The notes under the pieces were generated by a model that was given only the letters and a program-made list of their open reading frames with translations, searched no databases and had not been told where the DNA came from. A DNA stretch of 64,000 bases from Bacillota bacterium (lineage in GTDB: Bacteria > Bacillota > Clostridia > Oscillospirales > Ruminococcaceae): contig JAEZTV010000009.1 in assembly GCA_023421245.1 (NCBI GenBank), forward strand, positions 100,876 through 164,875, written 5' to 3'. A program made the translations under genes and the position numbers. The first letter of the stretch is position 1; each line of letters opens with the position of its first letter. Positions 24,732-34,048 of this stretch are shown here, in pieces.

Positions 24732-25316
24732 ATGGACATTAACATACTGCTGTTTGATGCGTTTGAAACCCTAGATGTATTTGGTCCAGCGCAGGTTTTG
24801 GGTGAGGTAGAGGATTTTAACCTGCGGTTCTATTCCATGAGCGGGGGCGTGATACAAAGCGCGCATGGCGTGCGTATGATGACCGGACCCCTTGATGAAG
24901 TTCAGCCTGAAGGGGTATTGCTTTTGCCCGGCGGCCGTGACGTGCGCCCGCTGATGGAGGATACTGCATTTTTAGCCCAGCTGTACGCGCTTGCCGAGGA
25001 GGCCTGCTGCTGCCTTACCGTGTGCACCGGCAGTGCATTGCTTGCCAAAACAGGGCTGCTTAATATGAAGAAGGCGACCACCAACAAAGAGGCATTTGAG
25101 TGGGCAGCCGAGAACAACGCCGATGTTGACTGGCAACGCAGCGCGCGCTGGGTTGTGGACGGCAAGTTTTATACATCCTCCGGCATTTCGGCAGGGATAG
25201 ACATGGCGCTTGGGTTTGTGGCCGATTACCTTGATATGGAGCAGGCATACAGCATAGCAAACCGTATGGAATACATCTGGAATCCCGACCCCGCCGACGA
25301 CCCGTTTGCGGTTTAG
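24732..25316 (+). CDS. DJ-1/PfpI family protein
   Basis: The 194-residue protein has the class I glutamine amidotransferase-like fold of the DJ-1/PfpI superfamily: NILLFDAFETLDVFGP at the start, LLLPGGRDVR, and the nucleophile elbow CCLTVCTGSALLA with Cys98. Members include chaperones, glyoxalases and, with extra domains, AraC-type regulators; here only the core is present. GGAGG precedes the ATG. It ends the run of small enzymes and is followed by a strong terminator. Confidence 0.85.
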   Translation: MDINILLFDAFETLDVFGPAQVLGEVEDFNLRFYSMSGGVIQSAHGVRMMTGPLDEVQPEGVLLLPGGRDVRPLMEDTAFLAQLYALAEEACCCLTVCTGSALLAKTGLLNMKKATTNKEAFEWAAENNADVDWQRSARWVVDGKFYTSSGISAGIDMALGFVADYLDMEQAYSIANRMEYIWNPDPADDPFAV

Positions 25317-25335
25317 CACCGCCCTGAATTACCAC

Positions 25336-25379
25336 AAACCTCCACTGAAAAATATTTTTCAGTGGAGGTTTATTTTTTG
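25336..25379 (+). terminator. strong intrinsic terminator
   Basis: Perfect 17-base arms (25336-25352 and 25355-25371), then TATTTTTT. It closes the plus-strand group that ends with the DJ-1 gene. Confidence 0.92.
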
Positions 25380-25441
25380 CGTATGATTTACTCTTTATAT
25401 AGGGGAATGCAATATAGCAGGGATGTTTATTATATAGGGGA

Positions 25442-25476
25442 ACAAGCGGGCGCTCCGTTTCGGAACGCCCGCTTGT
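25442..25476 (-). terminator. terminator candidate after pckG
   Basis: Eleven-base arms, ACAAGCGGGCG (25442-25452) and its complement (25466-25476), with more pairing inside. It lies 28 bases past the pckG stop. The following tract is only moderately T-rich. Confidence 0.6.
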
Positions 25477-25503
25477 CTATATACCGCAAATTCTTGTAAT
25501 AGA

Positions 25504-27264
25504 TTAACCGAGTCTCTTTTCAAGGGCTGCGAGCTGGTTGTTCAGCTCCTGGGGCAGCCTGTCACCAAACTTTGCATAGAATTCATGAATGCCCTTTGCT
25601 TCTTCTCTCCACAGCGAAACATCAACGCTCAGCAGGTCGGTAACGGTTGCAAGGTCAATATCAAGCCCCTCAATGTTGATAGCTTCGGGCTTCGGCTCGT
25701 AGCCGATGGGGGTATCTACCGCGTCGGCTGTACCGTTGCAGCGGTCGATAATCCACTCAAGTACGCGCATGTTATCGCCGAATCCCGGCCAGATAAAGTG
25801 GCCTTCGTCGTCGGTTCTAAACCAGTTAACGTTAAAGATTTTGGGCGCCTTGTCGCCAAGCTTCTCGCCCATCTCAATCCAATGCGTAAAATAATCGCCC
25901 ATATGGTAGCCGCAGAACGGCAGCATTGCCATCGGGTCGCGGCGTACAACGCCAACTGCGCCGGTAGCGGCAGCGGTGGTTTCACTTGCCATAATCGAGC
26001 CTACAAACACGCCGTGGTTCCAATCGTGTGCCTGGTATACCAGCGGGGCGGTTTTCGCGCGGCGTCCACCGAATACGATAGCGCTGATGGGCACACCGGC
26101 CGGGTTTTCAAACTCGCTGCTGATGCAGGGGCAGTTGACAGCAGGGGAGGTAAAGCGGCTGTTGGGATGTGCACCCTTTTCGCCGGACTCGCTGTCCCAC
26201 TTGTTGCCCTTCCAGTCAATGGCATTCTTGGGCGGGTTCTTATCCAGTCCCTCCCACCAAACGGTGTTATCGTCAACGTTGTGAACCACATTGGTAAAGA
26301 TGGTGCCCTTCTTGGTGGAGAGCAGCGCGTTGGGGTTGGACTTCATATTGGTGCCGGGTGCAACGCCAAAGAATCCGGCCTCGGGATTGATAGCCCAGAG
26401 TCTGCCGTCCTTGCCGGGACGCAGCCATGCAATATCATCGCCGACAGTCCAAACCTTGTAGCCCTTTTTGGTGAATTCCTCAGGCGGAATAAGCATGGCA
26501 AGGTTAGTTTTGCCGCATGCGGAGGGGAATGCCGCAGCGATGTAGGAAACCTCCCCCTTAGGGTTCTCGAGACCGAGGATGAGCATATGCTCCGCCATCC
26601 AGCCCTCATTCTTGCCCTGATAGGATGCAATGCGAAGTGCAAAACACTTTTTGCCGAGCAGTACGTTGCCGCCATAACCAGAGTTAATCGACCAGATGGC
26701 ATTGTCCTCGGGGAAGTGCATGATATACCTGTTCTCTTCGTCGATATCCTTTTTGCCGTGCAGGCCGCGAACAAAGTCGTTGGAATCGCCTAGTTGTTCG
26801 AGCGCCTTCTTGCCCATACGGGTCATAATATCCATGTTGAGCACAACATAGATCGAATCGGTTAATTCAATGCCAACCTTAGATAACGAAGAGCCGATGG
26901 GGCCCATGCAATAGGGGATGATATACATGGTACGGCCCTTCATCGCGCCGTCAAACAATCCACGCATCATGGTGTAAGCTTCCTGCGGGTCCATCCAATT
27001 ATTGGTAGGACCTGCATCGTCTTTGTTGCGAGAGCAGATGAAGGTGCGGTGTTCTACACGCGCCACGTCATTAATGGCGGTGCGGTGCAGGTAACAATCA
27101 GGCAGTTTCTCCTCGTTAAGCTTGTGCAGCTCACCATTTTTAAGGCTTTCTTCGCGCAGAGCACGCAGCTGCTCCTCGCTGCCGTCAATCCATACGACAT
27201 TGTCAGGCTTGGTTAAGGCCTTCATTTCTTCAATCCAGCTTAACACATGTTTGTTGTTCGTCAT
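25504..27264 (-). CDS. pckG: phosphoenolpyruvate carboxykinase (GTP)
   Basis: The enzyme interconverts oxaloacetate and phosphoenolpyruvate with GTP/GDP. The GTP-class P-loop FPSACGKTNLAML (from residue 246) contains the reactive Cys250, and FICSRNKDDAGPTNNWMDP and the VFGGRRAKTAPLV block identify the GTP family rather than the ATP family. The 586 residues match. In anaerobes it may run in the CO2-fixing direction. AAAGGAG lies upstream of the ATG. It is a single-gene transcript with its own terminator. Confidence 0.96.
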   Translation of the reverse strand: MTNNKHVLSWIEEMKALTKPDNVVWIDGSEEQLRALREESLKNGELHKLNEEKLPDCYLHRTAINDVARVEHRTFICSRNKDDAGPTNNWMDPQEAYTMMRGLFDGAMKGRTMYIIPYCMGPIGSSLSKVGIELTDSIYVVLNMDIMTRMGKKALEQLGDSNDFVRGLHGKKDIDEENRYIMHFPEDNAIWSINSGYGGNVLLGKKCFALRIASYQGKNEGWMAEHMLILGLENPKGEVSYIAAAFPSACGKTNLAMLIPPEEFTKKGYKVWTVGDDIAWLRPGKDGRLWAINPEAGFFGVAPGTNMKSNPNALLSTKKGTIFTNVVHNVDDNTVWWEGLDKNPPKNAIDWKGNKWDSESGEKGAHPNSRFTSPAVNCPCISSEFENPAGVPISAIVFGGRRAKTAPLVYQAHDWNHGVFVGSIMASETTAAATGAVGVVRRDPMAMLPFCGYHMGDYFTHWIEMGEKLGDKAPKIFNVNWFRTDDEGHFIWPGFGDNMRVLEWIIDRCNGTADAVDTPIGYEPKPEAINIEGLDIDLATVTDLLSVDVSLWREEAKGIHEFYAKFGDRLPQELNNQLAALEKRLG

Positions 27265-27720
27265 CTTGTTTATCTCCTTTCAAGAACGTGGATATAAAAT
27301 CGGGAAAACCCGAAACGGATAAAAACGCGTTAGCCGATGTAATGGTAAAATCAATACAGTTATGCAAAAAATGAAAAATCGCAGCGCAATAATTTCATAA
27401 AAAAAATTGCTCTCGTTTGGAGATCCTTAATTTTTCGAGCAGCAATCATGCAAAGAACCGTTGTGAGAAAAAAGAAAACCATGCAATGAAATTCTGCTAT
27501 ACTGAGATATTTTCACCAAGACTTGCGTCATTAACCCCTGTTTTTAGAAAACACTCAAATTTTCCACAATTATCATTATATCGGTTGCAGGGGAAGAAGT
27601 CAATTACTAAGATGTTAATTTAATGACAATTTTCCTGCATTGTGGGCATGATGAAATCAGCAAAAATGCAACTTAGAGAATGAGATCCTGCATAGTTTCC
27701 TTTAATTGTAGTCTTTACAG
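27265..27720. other. AT-rich intergenic region, no gene seen
   Basis: About 455 bases between pckG (leaving leftward) and the tsaD terminator. It must hold the pckG promoter, but I cannot place a convincing -35/-10 pair. An imperfect hairpin around 27406-27444 (ATTGCTCTCG with TCGAGCAGCAAT) is the only structure noticed. A 68-codon frame at 27417 has no ribosome site and odd composition. Confidence 0.5.
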
Positions 27721-27721
27721 A

Positions 27722-27755
27722 GAAAAACCGTGAGCGGGGAAAACCCCGTTCACGG
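27722..27755 (-). terminator. terminator of the polA-tsaD group
   Basis: Twelve-base arms (27755-27744 and 27739-27728) with one wobble, AAAA/TTTT loop, then TTTTTC reading leftward. It begins 18 bases after the tsaD stop. Confidence 0.88.
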
Positions 27756-27772
27756 AATAAAATAAGACGGTT

Positions 27773-28792
27773 TCAGGCTGTAGCCCAATCATTGACAGAC
27801 ACAGCCGCACGCGCATTAAGCGAAAGATCCGCGGTGTTGCCTGCCAAAAACTCGTAATGCCCTTGTGCGCCAATCATTGCGGCATTATCACCGCATAAAT
27901 TGAGGGGCGGAACATATAAATGAACCCCTTCATTTTGGCAGGCTGTCTCAAGCCCTGCCCGAAGTCCGGAATTTGCAACCACTCCGCCTGCCGCGGCAAT
28001 TGTTTTGTAGCCAAGGTTGCGGGCAGCCAGCATTAGGCGGGGTACCAGTGTTTCAATGACAGTGTTCTGAAACGATGCCGCAAGGTCGTTGATATTCACT
28101 GTTTCACCCTTTTGCTGGGCGTTGTGCAATAGGTTGATAACAGCGGTCTTCAGGCCGGAAAAGCTTAGATCGTACTCGCTGTCGGTAACTTTAGGATGCG
28201 GCAGGGGGTAGGCGGTTTTATCACCCTTTGCCGCCGCTTGGTCGATATACACGCCGCCCGGGTACGCAAAGCCCATCGCGCGTGCCGCTTTATCAAACGC
28301 CTCGCCTGCCGCATCGTCGCGTGTGCGTCCCACAACGCGAAAGCGTGTGTAGTCCAGCACCTCAATGATGTGGCTGTGCCCGCCCGATGCCACAAGGCAA
28401 AGAAAGGGCGGGGCAAGGTCGGGATGTGTAATATAATTTGCGGCAATATGTCCTTTAATGTGGTGCACGGGAATCAGCGGCTTGTTTTTGGCAAGCGCAA
28501 GACCTTTGGCAAAATTCACACCCACAAGCAGAGCGCCAATCAGACCCGGCGCGCTTGTTACGGCAATGCCGTCGAGCTCGTCAAGGGTGGTACCGGCATC
28601 GTCCAGCGCTTGCCGGGTAACCCCGACAATTGCTTCGGCATGGCGGCGCGACGCGATTTCGGGAACCACACCGCCGTACAGACGGTGCTCCTCCACCTGC
28701 GAAGCAATCACTGACGAAAGCACCGTCCGCCCATCCTTTACCACGGCGGCGGCAGTTTCGTCGCAGGAGGATTCAATTGCAAGTAATATCAT
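27773..28792 (-). CDS. tsaD: tRNA N6-threonylcarbamoyladenosine synthase catalytic subunit
   Basis: TsaD transfers the threonylcarbamoyl group to A37 of ANN-decoding tRNAs. The ASKHA fold starts LLAIESSCDETAAAVV and has the metal-binding VHHIKGH with His111 and His115, plus GGVVANSGLR and the last-domain motif. The 339 residues are usual. Other Tsa genes (B, E, C) are not in the window, but trmO at 56081 modifies the same t6A base. It is the last gene of a minus-strand group that includes rimI, a usual neighbour. Confidence 0.96.
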   Translation of the reverse strand: MILLAIESSCDETAAAVVKDGRTVLSSVIASQVEEHRLYGGVVPEIASRRHAEAIVGVTRQALDDAGTTLDELDGIAVTSAPGLIGALLVGVNFAKGLALAKNKPLIPVHHIKGHIAANYITHPDLAPPFLCLVASGGHSHIIEVLDYTRFRVVGRTRDDAAGEAFDKAARAMGFAYPGGVYIDQAAAKGDKTAYPLPHPKVTDSEYDLSFSGLKTAVINLLHNAQQKGETVNINDLAASFQNTVIETLVPRLMLAARNLGYKTIAAAGGVVANSGLRAGLETACQNEGVHLYVPPLNLCGDNAAMIGAQGHYEFLAGNTADLSLNARAAVSVNDWATA

Positions 28793-28913
28793 AGATTCTC
28801 TCAGTCTTTCACTTGGATTTGCAGAATTGTTTTTGTACTTATAGCACAGTATGGCTTACCGTTGTTTCCTTTAAGCAGCGGTCACCAGATGGGGTTTATC
28901 GGCACCCCGGTTA

Positions 28914-29558
28914 TCAGATGATTAGTAAAATAATGATGCTGAACAGATTCGCTGCAAAATGCGAAATAGCGCTGATGCACGCATTTTTGGTTTTATAAAA
29001 CACAACGCCGTACAGAATGCTATTAATAAATACAAAAAAGATGTCATAAATTACAACGACCGTCTCACCGCTTGCAATATGCGCGGTTGAGAACAGCAGA
29101 GATGTAATCAGAAGGGCAGGGATAACGGGCAGAGCTTTTTGCAGCTCATTTTGAAAAAATGCACGCCATGCAATCTCTTCGCCGAGTGCGAATATCACAA
29201 GCTGTAAAACCATCAGCAGGATGTTTGAAAACGAAACTGTTTCACCCGTACGAGACACAACATGCGCAAGGAATTCCGGCAGTGCAATCAGCGAAATAGC
29301 AACACATACGGCATTCATAACAAGGGGCAGCAAAACCCACACCCAAACTGACGGCCGAGCCTTAAAACACCTGCCGATTGATTTGAAATCCAAGCCGCTT
29401 TGTTCATACGACTGCTTATTCACAGCCTTGTTGATAAAGAAAAACAGGACGCCAATTGGCACGGTGGCACCTGCGGCAGTAATGCCGAAAAGATTAGTAA
29501 ACGATAATGCCGCCATTATAACCATGACAATCACAACAAGGGGTGCGGCCTTCTTCAT
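28914..29558 (-). CDS. CPBP-family intramembrane metalloprotease
   Basis: A 214-residue membrane protein with about six hydrophobic segments. The family signature is present: ALGEEIAWRAFFQNEL (EExxxR), the FSTAHIASGE histidine in the second motif, and HFAANLF in the third. Family members include CAAX prenyl proteases and bacteriocin-immunity proteins; the target here is unknown. It is somewhat AT-richer than its neighbours. The ribosome site (AGAAAGAAG) is weak. It sits between rimI and tsaD on the same strand. Confidence 0.82.
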   Translation of the reverse strand: MKKAAPLVVIVMVIMAALSFTNLFGITAAGATVPIGVLFFFINKAVNKQSYEQSGLDFKSIGRCFKARPSVWVWVLLPLVMNAVCVAISLIALPEFLAHVVSRTGETVSFSNILLMVLQLVIFALGEEIAWRAFFQNELQKALPVIPALLITSLLFSTAHIASGETVVVIYDIFFVFINSILYGVVFYKTKNACISAISHFAANLFSIIILLII

Positions 29559-29712
29559 AACTTAAAACATCTTCTTTCTAAAGCATTGATTGACGCAAGG
29601 TGGCGTTTTTCTCAAAGCTGATAAGCTTTTATGCGCAGTAAATCGCGTATGAACATCAGATAAACAGGGATTGCAATAATTTGATGCCATCTGCTTAAGC
29701 TGCGAAGGACAA

Positions 29713-30174
29713 TTAAAACGTATAGGTCATAATCAACGCATCTTCGGCAGGACCGGTATAAAACCCGGGGCGGATGCCGGCATCTTCAAAATCCGACGCA
29801 CGATACAAGGCAATCGCTGCGCTGTTGGAAACGCGTACCTCGAGTGTAATAAACGACATATCGTTTTGTTTGCCGTATGTAAGCAGAGCGTCAAGCAGTT
29901 GTGTGCCAATGCCTTGATGGCGAAACTGCTCGCTCACTGCAATGTTGGTGATGTAACCCTCGTCAAGGATGTGGTGCATACCGACATAGCCGGCGACCTT
30001 GCCGCCTGCCAGTGCAACCCGAAATACCGCCATGGGGTTGGAAAGCTCCACCAAAAGACCGTCATAGCTCCATGGGGAAGCAAAACACTCCTGTTCCAAG
30101 GCGTGAACATGCTCCAGATGATCGGGCATAAAAGGTACAATGGTTACCTGTTGTCGGTCAATAGAATCCGCCAT
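29713..30174 (-). CDS. rimI: ribosomal protein S18-alanine N-acetyltransferase
   Basis: The 153-residue GNAT protein has the RimI pattern: HVHALEQECFASPWSYDGLLVEL, GYVGMHHILDEGYITNIAV, QFRHQGIGTQLLDALL (acetyl-CoA loop) and LEVRVSNSAAIALYRASDF. RimI acetylates the N-terminus of S18, and is commonly found near tsaD as here. Its start overlaps the end of the phosphatase gene by 17 bases with no own ribosome site, so translation is probably coupled. Confidence 0.88.
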   Translation of the reverse strand: MADSIDRQQVTIVPFMPDHLEHVHALEQECFASPWSYDGLLVELSNPMAVFRVALAGGKVAGYVGMHHILDEGYITNIAVSEQFRHQGIGTQLLDALLTYGKQNDMSFITLEVRVSNSAAIALYRASDFEDAGIRPGFYTGPAEDALIMTYTF

Positions 30175-30670
30175 AGTTTTTGAACAGCTCTTGCTTGTGC
30201 TGCTCTTCCTCCTCTCGCTCGCGCTGTATTCGTATCTGCTCTACCAGTTCGTCCATGGCGCGGTAGACCTTATCCTGCAGGCTGTCGCGCGAAAAACGGT
30301 AGAAGTCGAGGTTTTGTCCGTATGGGTCGAAGATTGGATGTCCCAGCACCTGAATTTTATGTGCATGCTTTGGAAACAGTGCCTCAAGCATACTGCGGTG
30401 GGTGCCCGACATGGTGAAAATATAGTCAGCCTCCCCCATCATCTCTTCGCTTACTCCTTTGGCCCGATGGGAGGACATGTTAATGCCAAGCTCGTTCATC
30501 ACGGTTACCGCGTTTTCACTGATTACGGAACCGGCTCTTGCATCCACCCCTGCACTTGCGCAGGCAAACTGGCCGATGAGCATATTCTCGGTGATGTATT
30601 TTTGGCACAACCCCTGCGCCATCGGGCTGCGGCAGGTGTTGCCGGTGCACACAAACAGTATCTTAATCAT
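30158..30670 (-). CDS. low-molecular-weight protein-tyrosine phosphatase
   Basis: The active-site loop VCTGNTCRSPMA gives Cys8-X5-Arg14-Ser, the LMW-PTP signature, and HPIFDPYGQNLDFY supplies the general-acid aspartate. The 170-residue length is a little above usual because of a charged C-terminal tail (RIQREREEEEQHKQEL). Such enzymes often act on arginine- or tyrosine-phosphorylated proteins. It lies 198 bases after polA, a gap with nothing else visible, and overlaps rimI. Confidence 0.9.
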   Translation of the reverse strand: MIKILFVCTGNTCRSPMAQGLCQKYITENMLIGQFACASAGVDARAGSVISENAVTVMNELGINMSSHRAKGVSEEMMGEADYIFTMSGTHRSMLEALFPKHAHKIQVLGHPIFDPYGQNLDFYRFSRDSLQDKVYRAMDELVEQIRIQREREEEEQHKQELFKNYGGFY

Positions 30671-30868
30671 GAACTTAAACCATCCCTTTCTTATGCAAGA
30701 ACAAGAAATATTTTTAAATCAGCTTCAAAAATTCATATAGCTTGAAGTCGCATGGAAATCTACGCGGCACCGCAATGCGGACGGATTTTTGCCTGCCGTC
30801 CCAAGAAAGTAAGGCATGTTTTCAGGTTACTTGACTATATCATATGCTTCGTTGCACCACAAGCGGTA

Positions 30869-33445
30869 TTACCCCTTGGCGGTGTACCAGTTGTGGCCGG
30901 TGCTGGCATCCGCCACAAGCGGAACCATAAGCTCGGCAGCGCGTTCCATCTCTTCTTTGAGGATTGCCGCGGCTGCTGCGACCTCGTCGGCGGGTGCCTC
31001 GACAATCAGTTCATCGTGTATCTGAAGGATGAGCCGCGCGCTCAGCCCTTCGCCACGCAGCCTGTCGTACACCCGTACCATCGCAATCTTAATGATGTCG
31101 GCAGCCGTTCCCTGTATGGGGGTATTCATCGCCACTCGTTCGCCGAATGCTTTGATGTTGCGGTTGGAGGCCGAGATTTCGGGTAGGTTGCGCCTGCGGC
31201 CGAACATCGTTTTCGCATAGCCCGATTCCCTTGCAAACTCGCGTGCGTTTTCCATATACTCGCGCACACCGTGGTAGGTGGCAAGATAGTTTTTAATATA
31301 TTGGTCGGCCTCGGTAACCGAGACACCGATATCCTGTGATAGAGAGTATGCGCCGATACCATACACAATGCCAAAGTTTACAGCCTTTGCACGGCTGCGC
31401 ATAAGCGGGGTAATCATATCCTCGGGCAGCCCGAATACCTGCGCCGCGGTTTTGGTGTGGATATCCACATCCTCGGCAAACGCCGCAATCATGTTCTCAT
31501 CCTCCGAGATGTGTGCCAGAACACGCAGTTCAATCTGTGAGTAGTCGGCGTCTATCAGCGTATAGCCTTCGCGCGCTACAAAGAATTTGCGCAGCTCACT
31601 GCCAAGCTTGGTGCGAACGGGAATGTTTTGCAGGTTCGGCTCGGTAGAGCTGATGCGTCCGGTACGCGTTTCGGTCTGATTAAAGCTGGTATGCACTGTG
31701 CCGTCCTCCCGTGCTACCCGCAAAAGTCCCTCCACATAGGTACTTTTGAGCTTAACCAGTTTTCGGTATTCCAGAATATTGTCGATGATTTCGTGTTTCC
31801 CCCGCAGCGATTCCAGCACCTCGGCGCTGGTGGAATAGCCGGTCTTGGTTTTTTTGCCGGAAGGCAGTGACAGGCGTTCAAACAACACCTCACCCAGTTG
31901 CTTGGGAGAGTTAATATTAAATACGCCGCCTGCGGCGGTGTGAATCTCTTGTGTAAGCCGCTCAATGTCGCCATCGAGCATCTCGCCAAAGGCGCGGATG
32001 GCTTTGATGTCCACCAGAAAGCCGATGTTCTCCATTGAGGCAAGCACACGCGCAAGGGGGATTTCGATATCGCAAAGCAGGCGGACCTGCCCGTATTCGG
32101 TGATTTTTTGCCACAGCTTCTCGTACAGCCCGTACAGCGATGCAATGTCCGCAAGTTCGGGAACAAGCTGGGTATCAAATGCAGTTACAGCGTATTCGCC
32201 GCATAGGCGCGAAAGCTCATACCCAGACGCCAGGGGGTTAATGAGATACGCCGCAAGCATAGTGTCGCAGATAACATTGTTTACGTCAAGCGCGTGGCGC
32301 AAAGCCCATGCAAACAGCGGCTTTGCATCATGCGTGACTTTATTGCAAGCGCTCGAAAATATCTTTCGGGCGGCATTCGGCAGGTCGTCACCCTCAATGG
32401 CGGCAAGGGTGCCGTCTGCATACAGATGAAGGGCGCAAAGCTCCTCGCCTTCAAACTGCCCGAGCATACAAAGCGGTGCCGCACGGTCAAGCAGCGCATC
32501 AAGCTCGCCGGCGGAAGGGGAGAGCAGGATCGAAACGCTCATAGCGGTATCTTGCTCGGCAGGTGTGGCGGCAGAAGCGGACAGATTAAGGCGCTTTGCA
32601 AGTGAAAACAGCTCCAGCCGATTGATGATTGCCGAAGCCTTAGCGGGGTCGCCACCTGTTTTTCGGTAATCCCCAAGGTTTACCGAAACGGGCACCTCGC
32701 GGCAGATGGTGGCAAGGGTATAGCTCATGCGCGCAGATTCTTCACCCGCGGCAAGCTTGTTCTTTACCCCGGGCTTTGCGTCAAGCGCGTCAATATCTGC
32801 AAAGATGGTATCAATCGAGTGATATTTCTGTACCAGTGCAAGCGCGGTCTTTTCGCCTACCCCCGCAACCCCGGGGATGTTGTCCGATGCATCACCCATC
32901 AGCGCCTTGACGTCAATCAACTCATGCGGCGTTACGCCGTAGGTTTCCTGAATTTTGCCGGTGTCGTAGATGATTGTTTCGGGCCTGCCCATCTTGGTTG
33001 CGGCAAGCCGTACCGTCACGCGGTCGCTCACCAGCTGCAGGCTGTCGCGGTCGCCGGTGACAATTGCGCACTCGTGCCCGCCCTTTTCGCATGTGTCCGC
33101 GAGCGTGCCCAATATATCGTCCGCTTCGTACCCTTCATGCTCTATAATCTTATACCCCAGTGCCGTAAGCAGCTCCTTGATAATCGGAACCTGTACCCGA
33201 AGCTCGTCCGGCATACCCTTGCGTCCGGCCTTATATGCGTCATATATCTTATGGCGGAAGGTGGGGGCGCGCAGGTCAAACGCTACCGCCACACAGTCGG
33301 GCGCTACCTCATCGCACACCTTGAGCAGGATGTTCATAAACCCGTACACGGCGTTAGTGTAAGTGCCGTCCTTGGCGGTCAGCAGCTTAATGCCGTAAAA
33401 CGCGCGGTTTAATATACTGTTGCCGTCCACTGCAAGCAGCCTCAT
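30869..33445 (-). CDS. polA: DNA polymerase I
   Basis: The 858-residue enzyme fills gaps and removes RNA primers. The N-terminal 5'-3' exonuclease (MRLLAVDGNSILNRAFYGI, GYEADDILGTLA, MGDASDNIPGVAGVGEKTA) is intact. The middle region aligns with the 3'-5' exonuclease fold but lacks its acidic active-site motifs, so proofreading is probably absent, as in many Firmicutes. The polymerase domain has DYSQIELRVLAHISED and the late QIHDELIVEAP. The ATG at 33445 follows AGGAGG; an open frame extends to 33541 but adds no domain. An extended -10 box (TGCTATAAT) lies about 40 bases upstream, next to a repeat element. Confidence 0.97.
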   Translation of the reverse strand: MRLLAVDGNSILNRAFYGIKLLTAKDGTYTNAVYGFMNILLKVCDEVAPDCVAVAFDLRAPTFRHKIYDAYKAGRKGMPDELRVQVPIIKELLTALGYKIIEHEGYEADDILGTLADTCEKGGHECAIVTGDRDSLQLVSDRVTVRLAATKMGRPETIIYDTGKIQETYGVTPHELIDVKALMGDASDNIPGVAGVGEKTALALVQKYHSIDTIFADIDALDAKPGVKNKLAAGEESARMSYTLATICREVPVSVNLGDYRKTGGDPAKASAIINRLELFSLAKRLNLSASAATPAEQDTAMSVSILLSPSAGELDALLDRAAPLCMLGQFEGEELCALHLYADGTLAAIEGDDLPNAARKIFSSACNKVTHDAKPLFAWALRHALDVNNVICDTMLAAYLINPLASGYELSRLCGEYAVTAFDTQLVPELADIASLYGLYEKLWQKITEYGQVRLLCDIEIPLARVLASMENIGFLVDIKAIRAFGEMLDGDIERLTQEIHTAAGGVFNINSPKQLGEVLFERLSLPSGKKTKTGYSTSAEVLESLRGKHEIIDNILEYRKLVKLKSTYVEGLLRVAREDGTVHTSFNQTETRTGRISSTEPNLQNIPVRTKLGSELRKFFVAREGYTLIDADYSQIELRVLAHISEDENMIAAFAEDVDIHTKTAAQVFGLPEDMITPLMRSRAKAVNFGIVYGIGAYSLSQDIGVSVTEADQYIKNYLATYHGVREYMENAREFARESGYAKTMFGRRRNLPEISASNRNIKAFGERVAMNTPIQGTAADIIKIAMVRVYDRLRGEGLSARLILQIHDELIVEAPADEVAAAAAILKEEMERAAELMVPLVADASTGHNWYTAKG

Positions 33446-33482
33446 GCGGCACCCTCCTTTTTGTGTATAATATTCTAAATAT

Positions 33483-33768
33483 TTATTATAGCATAAAACC
33501 ATAGACAAAACGGCATGCCGTTTTGTGTGCTGCTTTTCCAAATGCGAATCAAAGTTTTAAATAGAGGAAAACCGAAGATTTTCCAAATGCGAATCAAAGA
33601 TTCGCTATGCCCATCAAAAGGCGGTTACCGCGTAAGCGGTGAGCCGTTGGCATAAAGAAAATGAAACTGAAAAAACCGAAGGTTTTTTAAATGCGAATTG
33701 GAAATTCGCTATGTTTTGCGCGGGTACTGGCTGCAACGCAGCCAGTACGGACTTATTATAGCATAAAA
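33483..33768. repeat. hairpin-rich repeat element bounded by a 16-base direct repeat
   Basis: TTATTATAGCATAAAA occurs at 33483-33498 and again at 33753-33768. Its complement contains the extended -10 box of polA. Between the copies are several modules: a perfect 22-base palindrome (33505-33526), two and a half copies of a module with TTTTCCAAATGCGAATC and GATTCGCTATG (33534-33554, 33566-33610, 33670-33713), a 38-base sequence found again exactly at 61883-61920 (here 33609-33646), and a perfect 11-base-pair hairpin (33724-33748). No transposase is present. The rest of the gap to 34048 shows nothing more. Confidence 0.7.
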
Positions 33769-34048
33769 AAAGTAAGAATACAGCTTTTAAATTACAATCG
33801 GAAGACATGCAAACCAGCCACACAAATAATTTGTGTATTTAATTGGTTGTTGAAAACCGCTGGTATTACAGAGTCGCTTTAAAATGGATAGTATGTTGAA
33901 GTTGTTGACAGCTCGAAACGCCGCAAGCAAGTTCACGGGTGCATACCCCGGCTTTCTTCATTGACAAGGCTGTAGGTTTAGCTATAATTTAATAGAAAAT
34001 AAATCAAGATAAGTACATTAATGCAAGGCGAGAGGAGGGAGAGCGATT

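Noticed and set aside
27417..27623. 68-codon open frame in the pckG-tsaD gap
   Set aside because: AT-rich chance frame without a ribosome site or recognisable pattern.
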